NCBI GenBank assembly: GCA_029260265.1
Contig: JAJDDO010000024.1
Coordinates: forward strand, 248,001-312,000
DNA length: 64,000 nt
Direction of reading: 5' to 3'
From: Phycisphaerales bacterium
Lineage (GTDB): Bacteria > Planctomycetota > Phycisphaerae > Phycisphaerales > UBA1924
Shown: positions 9,157-16,966 of the stretch, one piece after another
Layout of the letters: every line of letters starts with the position of its first letter
Numbering within the stretch: the first letter of the stretch is position 1
The notes under the pieces: generated by a model
Told to the model about the DNA's origin: nothing
Databases searched by the model: none
The model's input: the letters and a program-made list of their open reading frames with translations, nothing else
Program-made: the position numbers and the translations under genes

Positions 9157-9190
9157 GAGTCCCTGTTAACCGGCCTTGAACAGGGAACTC
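9157..9190. repeat. Imperfect inverted repeat centred on TAACCGGCCTTG; candidate att half-sites
   Basis: The arms TCCCTGTT (9160-9167) and AACAGGGA (9179-9186) are perfect. They extend outward to GAGT and ACTC with a single unmatched base. The total of 34 bases with a short GC-rich centre has the size and imperfect dyad symmetry of a serine-integrase attachment site, but this is inferred from position and shape only. Confidence 0.4.
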
Positions 9191-9322
9191 GATGCACGCA
9201 AATGGACATCCCTCAAATCGCCACGAGAGACACTCGCGCCGATCCGGGCATATCTTGGCAGATCCTTCCAAACTGTGATTTCGCAGAGACACTGAATACC
9301 GCGTACCTCGCCCCAAAACGGC

Positions 9323-9354
9323 CGAAACGGCGCCTTCTCACGGACGCCGTTTCG
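9323..9354 (-). terminator. Hairpin downstream of tRNA-Ser(CGA)
   Basis: Perfect 10-base arms CGAAACGGCG and CGCCGTTTCG are separated by 12 bases and lie 18 bases beyond the tRNA 3' end on the minus strand. Only a weak T-run (GCCGTTTTGG) follows. This is a probable tRNA transcript terminator, and it suggests DNA right of 9323 is native chromosome. Confidence 0.5.
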
Positions 9355-9371
9355 TATACCTTTGGTTCAAA

Positions 9372-9457
9372 CGGAGCAGGGGGGATTCGAACCCCCGTGG
9401 ACCAGAAGCCCAACTGGATTTCGAATCCAGCGCATTCAACCGCTCTGCCACCGCTCC
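9372..9457 (-). tRNA. tRNA-Ser(CGA)
   Basis: An 86-base class II tRNA. The acceptor stem GGAGCGG (9457-9451) pairs with CTGCTCC (9379-9373), with one G-T pair. The anticodon stem CTGGA/TCCAG encloses TTCGAAA with anticodon CGA. The extended variable arm GGGCTTCTGGTCC and the T arm GGGGGTTCGAATCCCCC are typical of serine tRNAs. CCA is not encoded. The 3' end points toward the recombinase module, the orientation expected if an island had integrated at this gene. Confidence 0.95.
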
Positions 9458-9482
9458 AGCAGAATCATTTGTCGAGCGGACT

Positions 9483-10109
9483 CTAGGCCCGCTTGGTGCT
9501 GGTGCCAAGCGCCTCGCCCATTGCGTGTACCACATCGCCGGGTTCGCTCATCCGCCCGGTCCCGCTGTGCCGGCACGCCTGCCAGCCATCTCCGGGGCCG
9601 ACCATCACGAATCCATCATCAATCGCCTGGGTGATGTTTCGCTGATTGCTTGGCTGATGCCACATCGTGTCGTTCATCGCCGGCGCGATGACCACCGGGG
9701 TTTTTTTGCGATTGATCGCTGCCAGCGTCCGGGTGACGATGTTGTCTGCACGCCCGTGCACCAGATCGCTCAGCGTGTTCATGGTGCACGGCGCGACCAA
9801 TGCGATTTCACACCGATCGGCGAGCGAGATGTGTTCAGGGCTGGCAGATTCGAGATGTGCAAGCGCATCGGTGTGCACCGGGTTGCCGCTGAGGGCTTCG
9901 AATGTCAATGGGCGGACGAACTCGGTTGCTGCGGGGGTCATGCACACGCTCACAGCAGCGTTCGCTTGTGCGAGTCGAGACACGATGGTGCAGACCTTGT
10001 AGGCAGCGATGCCGCCTGATACGCATACAAGAATATGCCGACCTGCGAAGATCCCTGTGAGGGATTTGGGATCAAGCCAGTCGATCTGTTCGCTTTGTTG
10101 TCGAGTCAT
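9483..10109 (-). CDS. coaC: Phosphopantothenoylcysteine decarboxylase (flavoprotein, CoaC-type)
   Basis: FMN-dependent decarboxylation of 4'-phospho-N-pantothenoylcysteine in coenzyme A biosynthesis. Family marks are the FMN-binding VSGGIAAYK (30-38), the catalytic His in PEHISLADRCE (His93), the PAMN motif (143-146, IAPAMNDTMW), and the cysteine-containing flap WQACRHSGTGRM (Cys179). The usual PATAN-like segment reads APCTMN. At 208 residues it has only the decarboxylase half; most bacteria fuse it to the CoaB ligase, so a separate coaB must lie elsewhere. It follows rpoZ by 21 bases on the same strand, matching the frequent rpoZ-coaBC order. Confidence 0.88.
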   Translation of the reverse strand: MTRQQSEQIDWLDPKSLTGIFAGRHILVCVSGGIAAYKVCTIVSRLAQANAAVSVCMTPAATEFVRPLTFEALSGNPVHTDALAHLESASPEHISLADRCEIALVAPCTMNTLSDLVHGRADNIVTRTLAAINRKKTPVVIAPAMNDTMWHQPSNQRNITQAIDDGFVMVGPGDGWQACRHSGTGRMSEPGDVVHAMGEALGTSTKRA

Positions 10110-10130
10110 GCTTGGGGCACTGGTGCGGTT

Positions 10131-10364
10131 TTAGAGCAACGCGCCGTCAGATGCGGAAGCATCGTCGGCGTCAACCATCTCGAGGGTGATCTTGTCTTGG
10201 AGGATTTCTTCGACCACGAGTTCGAGGTCGGTGCGTCCATCGCGGGCGATCAGCGGGCGGGCACCTTCGAGGAGTTGAACAAGCCTGCGCTGGATAAGAG
10301 CGCAGAGCTTGAACTTGCCGCCGACTTTCTCTACGATTTCGTCACTTTTCAACGCTTCGATCAT
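10131..10364 (-). CDS. rpoZ: DNA-directed RNA polymerase omega subunit
   Basis: A 77-residue protein that begins MIEALKSDEIVEKVGGKFKL and continues ALIQRRLVQLLEGARPLI and LVVEEILQDKITL. This is the pattern of planctomycete omega subunits, with the conserved basic helix that contacts the beta' subunit. Omega assists RNA polymerase assembly. The gene is immediately upstream of coaC on the same strand, a conserved pairing that supports both calls. Confidence 0.85.
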   Translation of the reverse strand: MIEALKSDEIVEKVGGKFKLCALIQRRLVQLLEGARPLIARDGRTDLELVVEEILQDKITLEMVDADDASASDGALL

Positions 10365-10395
10365 CTGCTATCCTTTGCCGACACGGATGGTGCTC

Positions 10396-10507
10396 TCGAG
10401 ACCAGTTTTCGGTCTCGAAACCCATCGCAACTACGGTTGTTCATTGCCAGAGCGTAGTTTAGACCACCTAAGCCGCCCAGACCACACCGGTTGATTGCTT
10501 GGGCGGC
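10396..10507. repeat. Two inverted repeats in the rpoZ / DUF3553 divergent spacer
   Basis: The first has perfect arms TCGAGACC (10396-10403) and GGTCTCGA (10411-10418) with a 7-base loop. The second has arms GCCGCCCA (10473-10480) and TGGGCGGC (10500-10507) with a 19-base loop. Neither is followed by a T-run. They could be regulator sites or structured 5' leaders of the divergent genes. Confidence 0.45.
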
Positions 10508-10547
10508 CCATCATCCCCGTGACCCAGACCAGATCGAGAGTCCATGC

Positions 10548-11168
10548 ATGACCCCAATCACACGATTTCAGCTCGGTGATCGAGTCATTCATCCTGCCAA
10601 GCCAGAATGGGGCGTTGGAATCATCTCCTCTGCAGCCATGAGCGACCACGAGGGAAAAAGCTGCCAGAGGCTCGGCATCCGGTTCGACCGGGTCGGGCTC
10701 AAGACCATCTCGACCGCATTTGTTGACTTTTCGCTGGCTTCAGATTCCCGTGTGGGCTCGGTTGAGGCGCCTAAGGCGTCGGTGAACGATTCGATCTCTC
10801 CACTCGCGGGGTTGACCGAAAAGGAGGCGGGTCAACACATGAGTTCACTGCCTGAGTCGGCAACGGACCCATTCGCTTCACCCGCTGAGCGACTGCGAGC
10901 AACCCTGGCTCTTTTCCGCTTTGAGCCCGCCGGCGGATCGTTGATTGATTGGGCCGCTGCACAATCTGCGCTCGCCGATCCCCTCTCACGGTTCAATCGT
11001 CCACAACTCGAGGAGTTTTTCCACGGGTTTTCCCGAAACCTGCAGGCCCACCTTTCCAAGGTCGTGCGTGACGCCAATACTGTCGGGCGGGACGAGCTGG
11101 TGCAGATTGCCCAATCCGCCCCCCCTCGCGGGCAACAGGCGTTGCAGAGGCTCCACCGCCCGCGTTGA
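10548..11168 (+). CDS. DUF3553 domain protein
   Basis: A 206-residue protein. The N-terminal 60 residues match DUF3553: FQLGDRVIHPAKPEWGVGII, then QRLGIRFDRVGLKTIS. This is a small beta-barrel-like fold also found at the end of some UvrD-type helicases, and presumably binds nucleic acid or protein. The rest (about 110-206) is helical and unassigned. The ATG at 10548 has a GAGAG ribosome binding site nearby and sits directly before the domain; an upstream start at 10491 would add residues with no family support. The actual function is unknown. Confidence 0.75.
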   Translation: MTPITRFQLGDRVIHPAKPEWGVGIISSAAMSDHEGKSCQRLGIRFDRVGLKTISTAFVDFSLASDSRVGSVEAPKASVNDSISPLAGLTEKEAGQHMSSLPESATDPFASPAERLRATLALFRFEPAGGSLIDWAAAQSALADPLSRFNRPQLEEFFHGFSRNLQAHLSKVVRDANTVGRDELVQIAQSAPPRGQQALQRLHRPR

Positions 11169-11317
11169 TTTTCGGCAACACCCGGTATCACCGGACTCCC
11201 CGCATACGGACACGCGGGCCACGCCGATCACCCACGGATGAACAAAAAGGATTGCCCGAGCCCCACGGAGGGGACTTTTTCGGACGCACCACTGAACCGC
11301 CCGTCTGGCACGCGGGT

Positions 11318-11343
11318 CTGGTACCGGGCGTGCAACTGGGTTT
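11318..11343. repeat. Hairpin GCACGC / GCGTGC upstream of coiled-coil gene
   Basis: Six-base perfect arms (11318-11323 and 11338-11343) enclose a 14-base GC-rich loop that includes GGTACC. The element lies 50 bases before the next start and could be a leader structure. There is no other signal I can read in 11169-11392 beyond a short CCCC-ACGGA-GGGG stem followed by ACTTTTT near 11260-11275, a weak terminator candidate for the DUF3553 gene. Confidence 0.35.
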
Positions 11344-11392
11344 GCCATGCAGCCACAACGGAGCTGCTGACATATTCAGAAGGGAAGCAATC

Positions 11393-11674
11393 ATGAAAGA
11401 GAACGAGTTCCAGACACGACTGACCAAACTCCTTGAGCAGATCAATACCCTCCCCGAATCTGATCGCCCCAAGCTCGAGCAGCTTGCAACCGAAACCCAG
11501 TCCCGGCATCAGCGGATGAAGAAGACCATCACCGAGTTGCAGGACTCGCTGGATCATCTTCGTCTTTCTGTCAAGTACCTTGTATTCGATCTCGAAGCCA
11601 CCCGCCGCGAGAACAAATACCTTCGCAATATGCTCGAATCCAACGGCGGATCCGAAGGCGAAGGCGCCGACTAA
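11393..11674 (+). CDS. Conserved planctomycete coiled-coil protein
   Basis: A 93-residue soluble protein, almost entirely helical with heptad patterning: LLEQINTLPESDRPKLEQLA, then ELQDSLDHLRLSVKYLVFDL and EATRRENKYLRNML, with an acidic tail. Similar small proteins are, to my recollection, widespread and highly conserved in planctomycetes without an assigned function. The start at 11393 is set by the ribosome binding site AGAAGGGA at about 11379-11386; the longer frame from 11165 lacks support. A regulator or assembly factor working as a coiled-coil oligomer is possible but unproven. Confidence 0.75.
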   Translation: MKENEFQTRLTKLLEQINTLPESDRPKLEQLATETQSRHQRMKKTITELQDSLDHLRLSVKYLVFDLEATRRENKYLRNMLESNGGSEGEGAD

Positions 11675-11735
11675 CCCAAAAAGCCATCTACGGCACCCGA
11701 TCGCAAGGATTCGCGCCCGGTTGTCGCTTTGGCAA

Positions 11736-11764
11736 TTGTTCATCCGGGCACAGCGTGCTATGCT
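11736..11764 (+). promoter_or_regulatory. Candidate sigma-70 promoter for tRNA-Ser(GCU)
   Basis: -35 TTGTTC (11736-11741), a 17-base spacer and -10 TATGCT (11759-11764) would place transcription start near 11771, about 20 bases before the tRNA. The match to consensus is moderate. Confidence 0.4.
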
Positions 11765-11789
11765 CATCACCGCAGCGGAATGCTGCGTT

Positions 11790-11879
11790 GGATCGGTGCC
11801 CGAGAGGCTGAAGGGGCCGGATTGCTAATCCGGTGCACAGTGTAAAGCTGTGCCGAGGGTTCGAATCCCTCTCGATCCG
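11790..11879 (+). tRNA. tRNA-Ser(GCU)
   Basis: A 90-base class II tRNA. The acceptor GGATCGG (11790-11796) pairs with TCGATCC (11872-11878) and the discriminator is G11879. The anticodon stem CCGGA/TCCGG encloses TTGCTAA with anticodon GCT. A long variable arm (TGCACAGTGTAAAGCTGTGCC) and the T arm GAGGGTTCGAATCCCTC complete it. CCA is not encoded. Confidence 0.96.
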
Positions 11880-11890
11880 TATTCCAAAGA

Positions 11891-11916
11891 CCCCCGCCGA
11901 TCGGCGGGGGCTTTTT
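11891..11916 (+). terminator. Rho-independent terminator after tRNA-Ser(GCU)
   Basis: A perfect 20-base palindrome CCCCCGCCGATCGGCGGGGG (11891-11910) is followed by CTTTTT, 12 bases past the tRNA 3' end. Confidence 0.9.
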
Positions 11917-12028
11917 GTATTGGCTCATTGGGTCGAGCTGATGGGTGAGACAATGAAGATCGCCACCTGTTGCGGCAGTAATGTCAAGGCAATCAGGCCT
12001 TCGAGCGTGAATGTCCGAGCGAGATCTC

Positions 12029-14110
12029 TTACTGGCAACCGGTGTTGAATGCATCGAGGTACGCAAAGAAGTCCGCCAAGTTGATAAAGCTGTCCCCGTT
12101 TACATCTGCTTGGGGCAGCCCGAGATTGAAATCGGCGAGGAATGCAAAGATATCTTGTAGGTTGAGGATCTCATTGTTGTCGTAGTCCGCGAAGCAGGTG
12201 TTGCAATCGGCGCCTAGATCGAGAGCAAGAATCCCGAAGGTGCCGTCGGCAACATAGCCGATTGAGTTGTGAATCGCCATGTCATATGCCCAAAAGAAGA
12301 GTGTATAGTCTGCAAGCAGAACCGGATCGTCAGGCGTCTGAATATCGATGATGTTGAGCCCGCTGCCCGATCCGACAGTATAAATGTACCCATCCTCGCC
12401 AATCTGAATATGATTGACTTGGTCTCCAAGATCAAGGCCTGCAGTTTCAATAGGCATGCTTGGGTCTGTTACATCGACTACACGAAACTCGCCCGGTTGA
12501 AAGCTATAGTTTGCATCGAGCCCGAGATACAGGTATCCATTCTGAGCGGTCATGCTATTGATTGACTTGGAAAGTTGGCCTGTGCCAACAATTCTTGGGA
12601 ACCAAATCAATCCAATATCAACGATGAGAAAATCAATGCCGTCCGCGATGTAGACATAGTCTCCGTCCTGGAAGATTATCGACGGTACAAAGGGGAGGGA
12701 GAGAGAGGTCAGGAGGCCCATGTTTGGCGGGTTCACCGAGTTGACGATATAGAACCGCCCTTGGTTGATTTCCTCTCCGATGGCGTAAATCCATAGCTCG
12801 TCCTTGACGATGTCAGTAACTGAGCCAGCGAGTTGGAGGGTGCTGGTTTCGACAGGGAGCAGGGGGTCAGAGACATCAAGAACGCGGATTCCCTCGTCAT
12901 TACTCGCGATATAGAGCAACTGGTTTTCATAGAGGAAATCATGTGCGTGATGAATTCTCGTCGTTGAGAGCAGATCGGGAGTGCCGGGGTTTGATATGTC
13001 GTAAATTTCCAGATCCGCCCCCTCAAAGTAGAACAGTTCGGTCCCGCTGGTTTCGATAGTGTGTACGGGCCCATCCTTCTGCTGGATAAACCACAAGAGT
13101 GGTGATGTGGGAGGGGTTGTTGTGTCGAGAATCCAAGCTCGTTTGCCTTGAGGATACCGATTGACTGCCGCAAATATCGTGTTGTCGGAGGATACAAAAT
13201 CGATGATTCCGATATCAAACTCATACCGGCCGAGATGCGTTGGGGATTCTGGAATGCTTAGGTCGAGCACTTCAAAGTTTCCGGTGTTCGTGCCGATAAA
13301 AACCCGATCTCCGTCCAGAATAGTTTTGCCGGTGATCCCTTGATACAACTCGAGAGAACCAATGAGAGCGGGCTTGGTCGGATCGCTCACAAGGTAGACT
13401 CCGATGCCTCCTTGGACACCGAGAACTACAAGGCTGTCTCCATCTGAAGCGACTGCGCGTGGCGGATCATCAAACGGGATTGTGGCCAACAAACTCGGCT
13501 TGGCGGGGTCGGAGAAATCGACAATATTCACTTCTACATTAGATGATGAAGATAGATACGCATGTGTTCCATGGGCATCCATGCTGTTGACGATTCCGAT
13601 CGGGTCGAACTTAGAAAGCAACACAGGGTTCTCGGGGTCCTGGAGACCGAAAAAATTCAACTCATCTTTGCCTGATTCATCTCGATCTACGACAAGCAAT
13701 ACTCCGTTTGAAACGGTCATTGATTCGATGTCATTCATGCCGAGCAGTGTTTGGAGTTGTAGAGGGTTTGTTGGATCGCTGATATCAATGACGAATAGCT
13801 CGTCCCCTCCAAGGGATCCGATGTACGCGTAAGTCTCATGCAGCTCGATTGTCCGAGAATCTTCAATGATAAGATCGCCGATTTGAACCGGCATCGCAGG
13901 GTCTGTGATGTCTGTGATCACAAGGCCATCATCGCGACCAACGGTGTAGACGAGCCCGTCGCGTTGGGCGATACCGAAGGTGCGGTTCAGCTGATATGAC
14001 CCGATAATGTCTTGATGTGCACATAAAATGCCGTCGGCTCTTGCGGACGATGACAACGCGAAGAGGGCGTAAATGAAGAAGCAACAGAGAGCGTGGTATC
14101 TTTGATTCAT
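12029..14110 (-). CDS. Secreted LVIVD-repeat beta-propeller protein with C-terminal GC-type dockerin
   Basis: About 693 residues from the ATG at 14110, which begins a signal peptide (MNQRYHALCCFFIYALFAL, then SSARA); the frame extends to 14179 but without secretion logic. The body consists of many LVIVD-type repeats: variants of FVIDISDPTNP, IVDFSDPAKP and VVDVTDPSMP spaced about 40-50 residues apart, which fold as a beta-propeller. The C-terminal ~58 residues have two calcium-loop-like segments (DYDNNEILNLQDI and DVNGDSFINLADF) flanked by cysteines and ending GCQ, the dockerin-like module of Phycisphaerae. The protein is probably exported and attached to the cell surface or a complex. The partner of the dockerin is unknown, and no cohesin is visible in the window. 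Confidence 0.85.
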   Translation of the reverse strand: MNQRYHALCCFFIYALFALSSSARADGILCAHQDIIGSYQLNRTFGIAQRDGLVYTVGRDDGLVITDITDPAMPVQIGDLIIEDSRTIELHETYAYIGSLGGDELFVIDISDPTNPLQLQTLLGMNDIESMTVSNGVLLVVDRDESGKDELNFFGLQDPENPVLLSKFDPIGIVNSMDAHGTHAYLSSSSNVEVNIVDFSDPAKPSLLATIPFDDPPRAVASDGDSLVVLGVQGGIGVYLVSDPTKPALIGSLELYQGITGKTILDGDRVFIGTNTGNFEVLDLSIPESPTHLGRYEFDIGIIDFVSSDNTIFAAVNRYPQGKRAWILDTTTPPTSPLLWFIQQKDGPVHTIETSGTELFYFEGADLEIYDISNPGTPDLLSTTRIHHAHDFLYENQLLYIASNDEGIRVLDVSDPLLPVETSTLQLAGSVTDIVKDELWIYAIGEEINQGRFYIVNSVNPPNMGLLTSLSLPFVPSIIFQDGDYVYIADGIDFLIVDIGLIWFPRIVGTGQLSKSINSMTAQNGYLYLGLDANYSFQPGEFRVVDVTDPSMPIETAGLDLGDQVNHIQIGEDGYIYTVGSGSGLNIIDIQTPDDPVLLADYTLFFWAYDMAIHNSIGYVADGTFGILALDLGADCNTCFADYDNNEILNLQDIFAFLADFNLGLPQADVNGDSFINLADFFAYLDAFNTGCQ

Positions 14111-14406
14111 CTGGTTCTGAACTCCATCAGGTGACTTGTATCCACATTGTATGATACTGGATGGTGTGACTCCATTCAATAGTTTTCATTTGGATATGGT
14201 TTGAGCGTGTTCTCAGTGGCACCTCGTTGCGAGTACTCGATCATCCCGTGTGTACTTGATCAAAGTATGCTCGGTGGACGATCCGCATAGACAGAGTGGT
14301 GTGAAGCATAAAAATTCAACTCCTCTTGAGAAGAGGTGTCCAATCGGGTGGGCGACGCCGCTAACTCCTTTGTAGAGGGGTTACCTTTTTATTTGGAGAA
14401 TTTGAA

Positions 14407-16101
14407 ATGCGATTATTTGTAGCAACAGCGGCGGGAACCTTGGCGGCATCGTGTGCAATGGCCCAAGCGGGGGTGCTTTATGTCGATCATGCGGCGACGG
14501 GGGCAGATGATGGGTCCAGCTGGGCCGATGCATATGTCTCTTTGCAGGAAGCACTTGGAGATGCTGGCTTTGGCGATGAGATTTGGGTAACCTCGGGCAA
14601 GCACAAGCCGGGCAAGTGGATCGACATCAACGACCCGCTGCAAACGACCAGTGATCCGCGGGACGCAACCTTTTGGCTGCCGCGAGGGGTCCAGATGTAT
14701 GGCGGGTTCGTCGGCACAGAGACCGCGATCGATCAACGCCCCGCATCGCTGAACCAGACCATTTTATCTGGAGACATCGGTGCAATGGGTGTGGATACCG
14801 ACAACTCCTACCGGGTCGTGTTTTATCGCGCCATGCACGGCGGCGGGTACGGGGCGAGCGATACAGACCAAACAATCCCCGCGATTCTTGACGGGTTCAG
14901 GATCGACGGCGCGTATGCGGACGCCGCGATCGGTGCGGGTGTTCATGCCCAATCGGTCACGATGGGCTCCGCGATATTCAATACTCGGTTGTGGATGCAG
15001 GACTGTGTGATCAGCAACAACTATTCGACCGACAACGGCGGGGGGGCGTTGCTTACCGGGTGGATCGGGAATATGGATGGATGCGCCGTTGTTGATAACC
15101 GGTCAGATGCGCATGGCGGCGGGGTGTACATCTCGCAGAACTCCGGGCAGCGGTTTATCACTAACAGTGTATTCTCTGGCAACTCGGCGGGGCAGAACGG
15201 CGGGGCCCTGGCGAGGCAGCGTGACTCCGCCTATCCGCCGGCCCAGTTTCCTTTGTTCGTTCTCAATAGCAAGTTCACGGGCAACAGCGCTGACAAGCAC
15301 GGCGGGGCGCTTTCGTACCAGACCAACGGGAGCCGGGCATCGTCGCTTGCAGTGGCGAACTGTGAGTTCTCTGGCAACTCGGCGGTAGAGAACGGCGGGG
15401 GTGTGTACCTTGGTCATGGCACCGTCATCATGCAGGGCGGCCCTGCTCTCGTCATTCGCGGTGCGGTGGGTGATATTCAATCGTCCACATTCGCGGACAA
15501 TGCCGCGGGTATGAACGGCGGCGGGGTGTTCGCCGGTGTTGCCAATGATCCTCGCGCCGATGCAGACCTCGCGGTGACCAACTCGATCCTTTGGCAAAAC
15601 GCGGGTCTGGGCGACTCGCAGGCGAACTCCATAGTCACCATGTATTCTTCATGCATCGATGGGGGTGGATGGACATCCGCGTTGGGAAATATCAGCACTG
15701 ATCCGTTGTTTTACGATGGTGCGAATGGTGATTACTCGTTGACGAATGGTTCGAGTGCTGCCGACGCGGGCTGGACGCCATTGCTTCCGGCGGATATCGC
15801 GGATCTCGATGGCGACGGTGATGCGCTCGAGGCGTTGCCGGTGGATCTGCGGGGGTATACACGATCGATTGATGCCGGCGTGGTTGACGCCGGCGTTGGC
15901 CCTGCCCCGGTGACGGATATGGGTGCTTATGAGCTTTGCTCTGGCGATTTCAACCGTGACAACATGCTTGATTTCGTTGATGTTTCAGCTTTCCTCTCGG
16001 CGTTCACCCTCGGTGATCCCGATGCTGACATCAACGGTGATGGGTCGCTGGACACTCTTGATGTATACGCGTTCTTGACCGCGTACACAAACGGGTGTTG
16101 A
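14407..16101 (+). CDS. Secreted right-handed beta-helix protein (choice-of-anchor Q type) with GC-type dockerin
   Basis: A 564-residue exported protein with signal peptide MRLFVATAAGTLAASCAMAQ. YVDHAATGADDGSSWADAY near the N terminus, followed by LQEAL and EIWVTSG, is the usual opening of polymorphic-outer-membrane-like beta-helix proteins. At least four beta-helix turns carry the repeated pattern FSGNSA-x-NGGAL (residues ~255, 290, 325, 365). The C terminus has two calcium-loop motifs (DFNRDNMLDFVDV and DINGDGSLDTLDV) and ends NGC, the same dockerin type as the neighbouring gene. The ribosome binding site is GGAG at 14394-14397. It is likely a surface or extracellular binding protein; the ligand is unknown. 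Confidence 0.87.
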   Translation: MRLFVATAAGTLAASCAMAQAGVLYVDHAATGADDGSSWADAYVSLQEALGDAGFGDEIWVTSGKHKPGKWIDINDPLQTTSDPRDATFWLPRGVQMYGGFVGTETAIDQRPASLNQTILSGDIGAMGVDTDNSYRVVFYRAMHGGGYGASDTDQTIPAILDGFRIDGAYADAAIGAGVHAQSVTMGSAIFNTRLWMQDCVISNNYSTDNGGGALLTGWIGNMDGCAVVDNRSDAHGGGVYISQNSGQRFITNSVFSGNSAGQNGGALARQRDSAYPPAQFPLFVLNSKFTGNSADKHGGALSYQTNGSRASSLAVANCEFSGNSAVENGGGVYLGHGTVIMQGGPALVIRGAVGDIQSSTFADNAAGMNGGGVFAGVANDPRADADLAVTNSILWQNAGLGDSQANSIVTMYSSCIDGGGWTSALGNISTDPLFYDGANGDYSLTNGSSAADAGWTPLLPADIADLDGDGDALEALPVDLRGYTRSIDAGVVDAGVGPAPVTDMGAYELCSGDFNRDNMLDFVDVSAFLSAFTLGDPDADINGDGSLDTLDVYAFLTAYTNGC

Positions 16102-16120
16102 TAATTGGCGATCATTATCT

Positions 16121-16151
16121 GCACGCACCCGATTGAATTTCGGGTGCGTGC
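16121..16151 (+). terminator. Hairpin terminator after beta-helix gene
   Basis: Perfect 12-base arms GCACGCACCCGA (16121-16132) and TCGGGTGCGTGC (16140-16151) with a 7-base loop lie 20 bases after the stop and are followed by TATTTCT. The T-run is weak but the stem is very stable. Confidence 0.65.
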
Positions 16152-16303
16152 TATTTCTCATGCGGCGGATTTCTCACTGTGTATCTGCACGGGCGTGGAG
16201 CTTGGATGGGGATGCGAGCGGGGTCGGGGATGATTTGATCGATCCAGTTGGTTTTGGATTGCATCAATGGGCCACTGAGGTGTATAAATAGAAAGGGGTT
16301 ACA

Positions 16304-16966
16304 ATGATCTGTGAGGGTGGACGAGTTGGTGTTCGTTTTGGGCGTGAACAGGTTGGCCGGGGAACCATGCAGCAGAGAGGAAGGCTGGGCTTGAACACAA
16401 CACGCACAGATCCTGATCTCGTTGCATCGATCGCGCACCATGACAACTATGAGGCGTGGTGTGATTTCGTCACCTGGTATGCGCCGATCATTCGTTCATT
16501 CTGCATCTCGCGCGGGATGCGGAGCCAGGACACCGATGATGTTGTCCAAGAGGTCTTTCTCCGTCTCTCACAGTCACCGATCGCCACCCGGTACAACCCG
16601 CTTGAGGGGCGGTTCCGGTCCTACCTTTTTCAGGTCACCCGCAGCGCTGTCTCGGCGATGCCTCAGCGCATCGCCGGTGCGGTTTCGATCGAGCTCACCG
16701 CTGCTCAATCGGGCGTTGATGAATGGAATCAGGCGTGGGAGCGGGCGTGCTTGCGTCGAGTGCTCTCCGATGTGGAGAGGTTCTCGTCAACGGGCGCAAA
16801 GCAGATACTGAGCCTGTCTATGCGTGGGCTCACCCCGGCGGTGATCGCTGAGACGCTTGGGGTTTCTATCGAGTCTGTGTATAAAGCCAGGCAACGGCTG
16901 CGGGCAAGCATCGAAGAAAAGCTGTGCCGGTATCGGCTAGAAGGGATCGGTGAGTATGAAGATTGA
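16304..16966 (+). CDS. ECF RNA polymerase sigma factor
   Basis: A 220-residue sigma-70 family factor. Region 2 is recognisable in AWCDFVTWYAPIIRSFCISR and DTDDVVQEVFLRL. Region 4 near the C terminus has SLSMRGLTPAVIAETLGVSIESVYKARQR, a helix-turn-helix that reads the -35 element. The start at 16304 has a good ribosome binding site (AAAGGGG, 5 bases upstream). The next gene, a Ser/Thr kinase, overlaps its end by 11 bases. Paired sigma factor and kinase genes are common in planctomycetes, where the kinase is thought to control the sigma factor instead of a classical anti-sigma factor. No anti-sigma gene is seen here. Confidence 0.88.
   Translation: MICEGGRVGVRFGREQVGRGTMQQRGRLGLNTTRTDPDLVASIAHHDNYEAWCDFVTWYAPIIRSFCISRGMRSQDTDDVVQEVFLRLSQSPIATRYNPLEGRFRSYLFQVTRSAVSAMPQRIAGAVSIELTAAQSGVDEWNQAWERACLRRVLSDVERFSSTGAKQILSLSMRGLTPAVIAETLGVSIESVYKARQRLRASIEEKLCRYRLEGIGEYED

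Larger units (their letters stand above)
9030..9371. other. Repeat-rich spacer between recombinase and tRNA-Ser; candidate att region
   Basis: About 340 bases without a supported gene. The first 160 bases hold several short inverted and tandem repeats built around CCCTG/CAGGG, annotated separately. The last 50 hold a hairpin that may terminate the tRNA transcript. I see no second copy of the tRNA 3' end elsewhere in the window. Confidence 0.5.
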
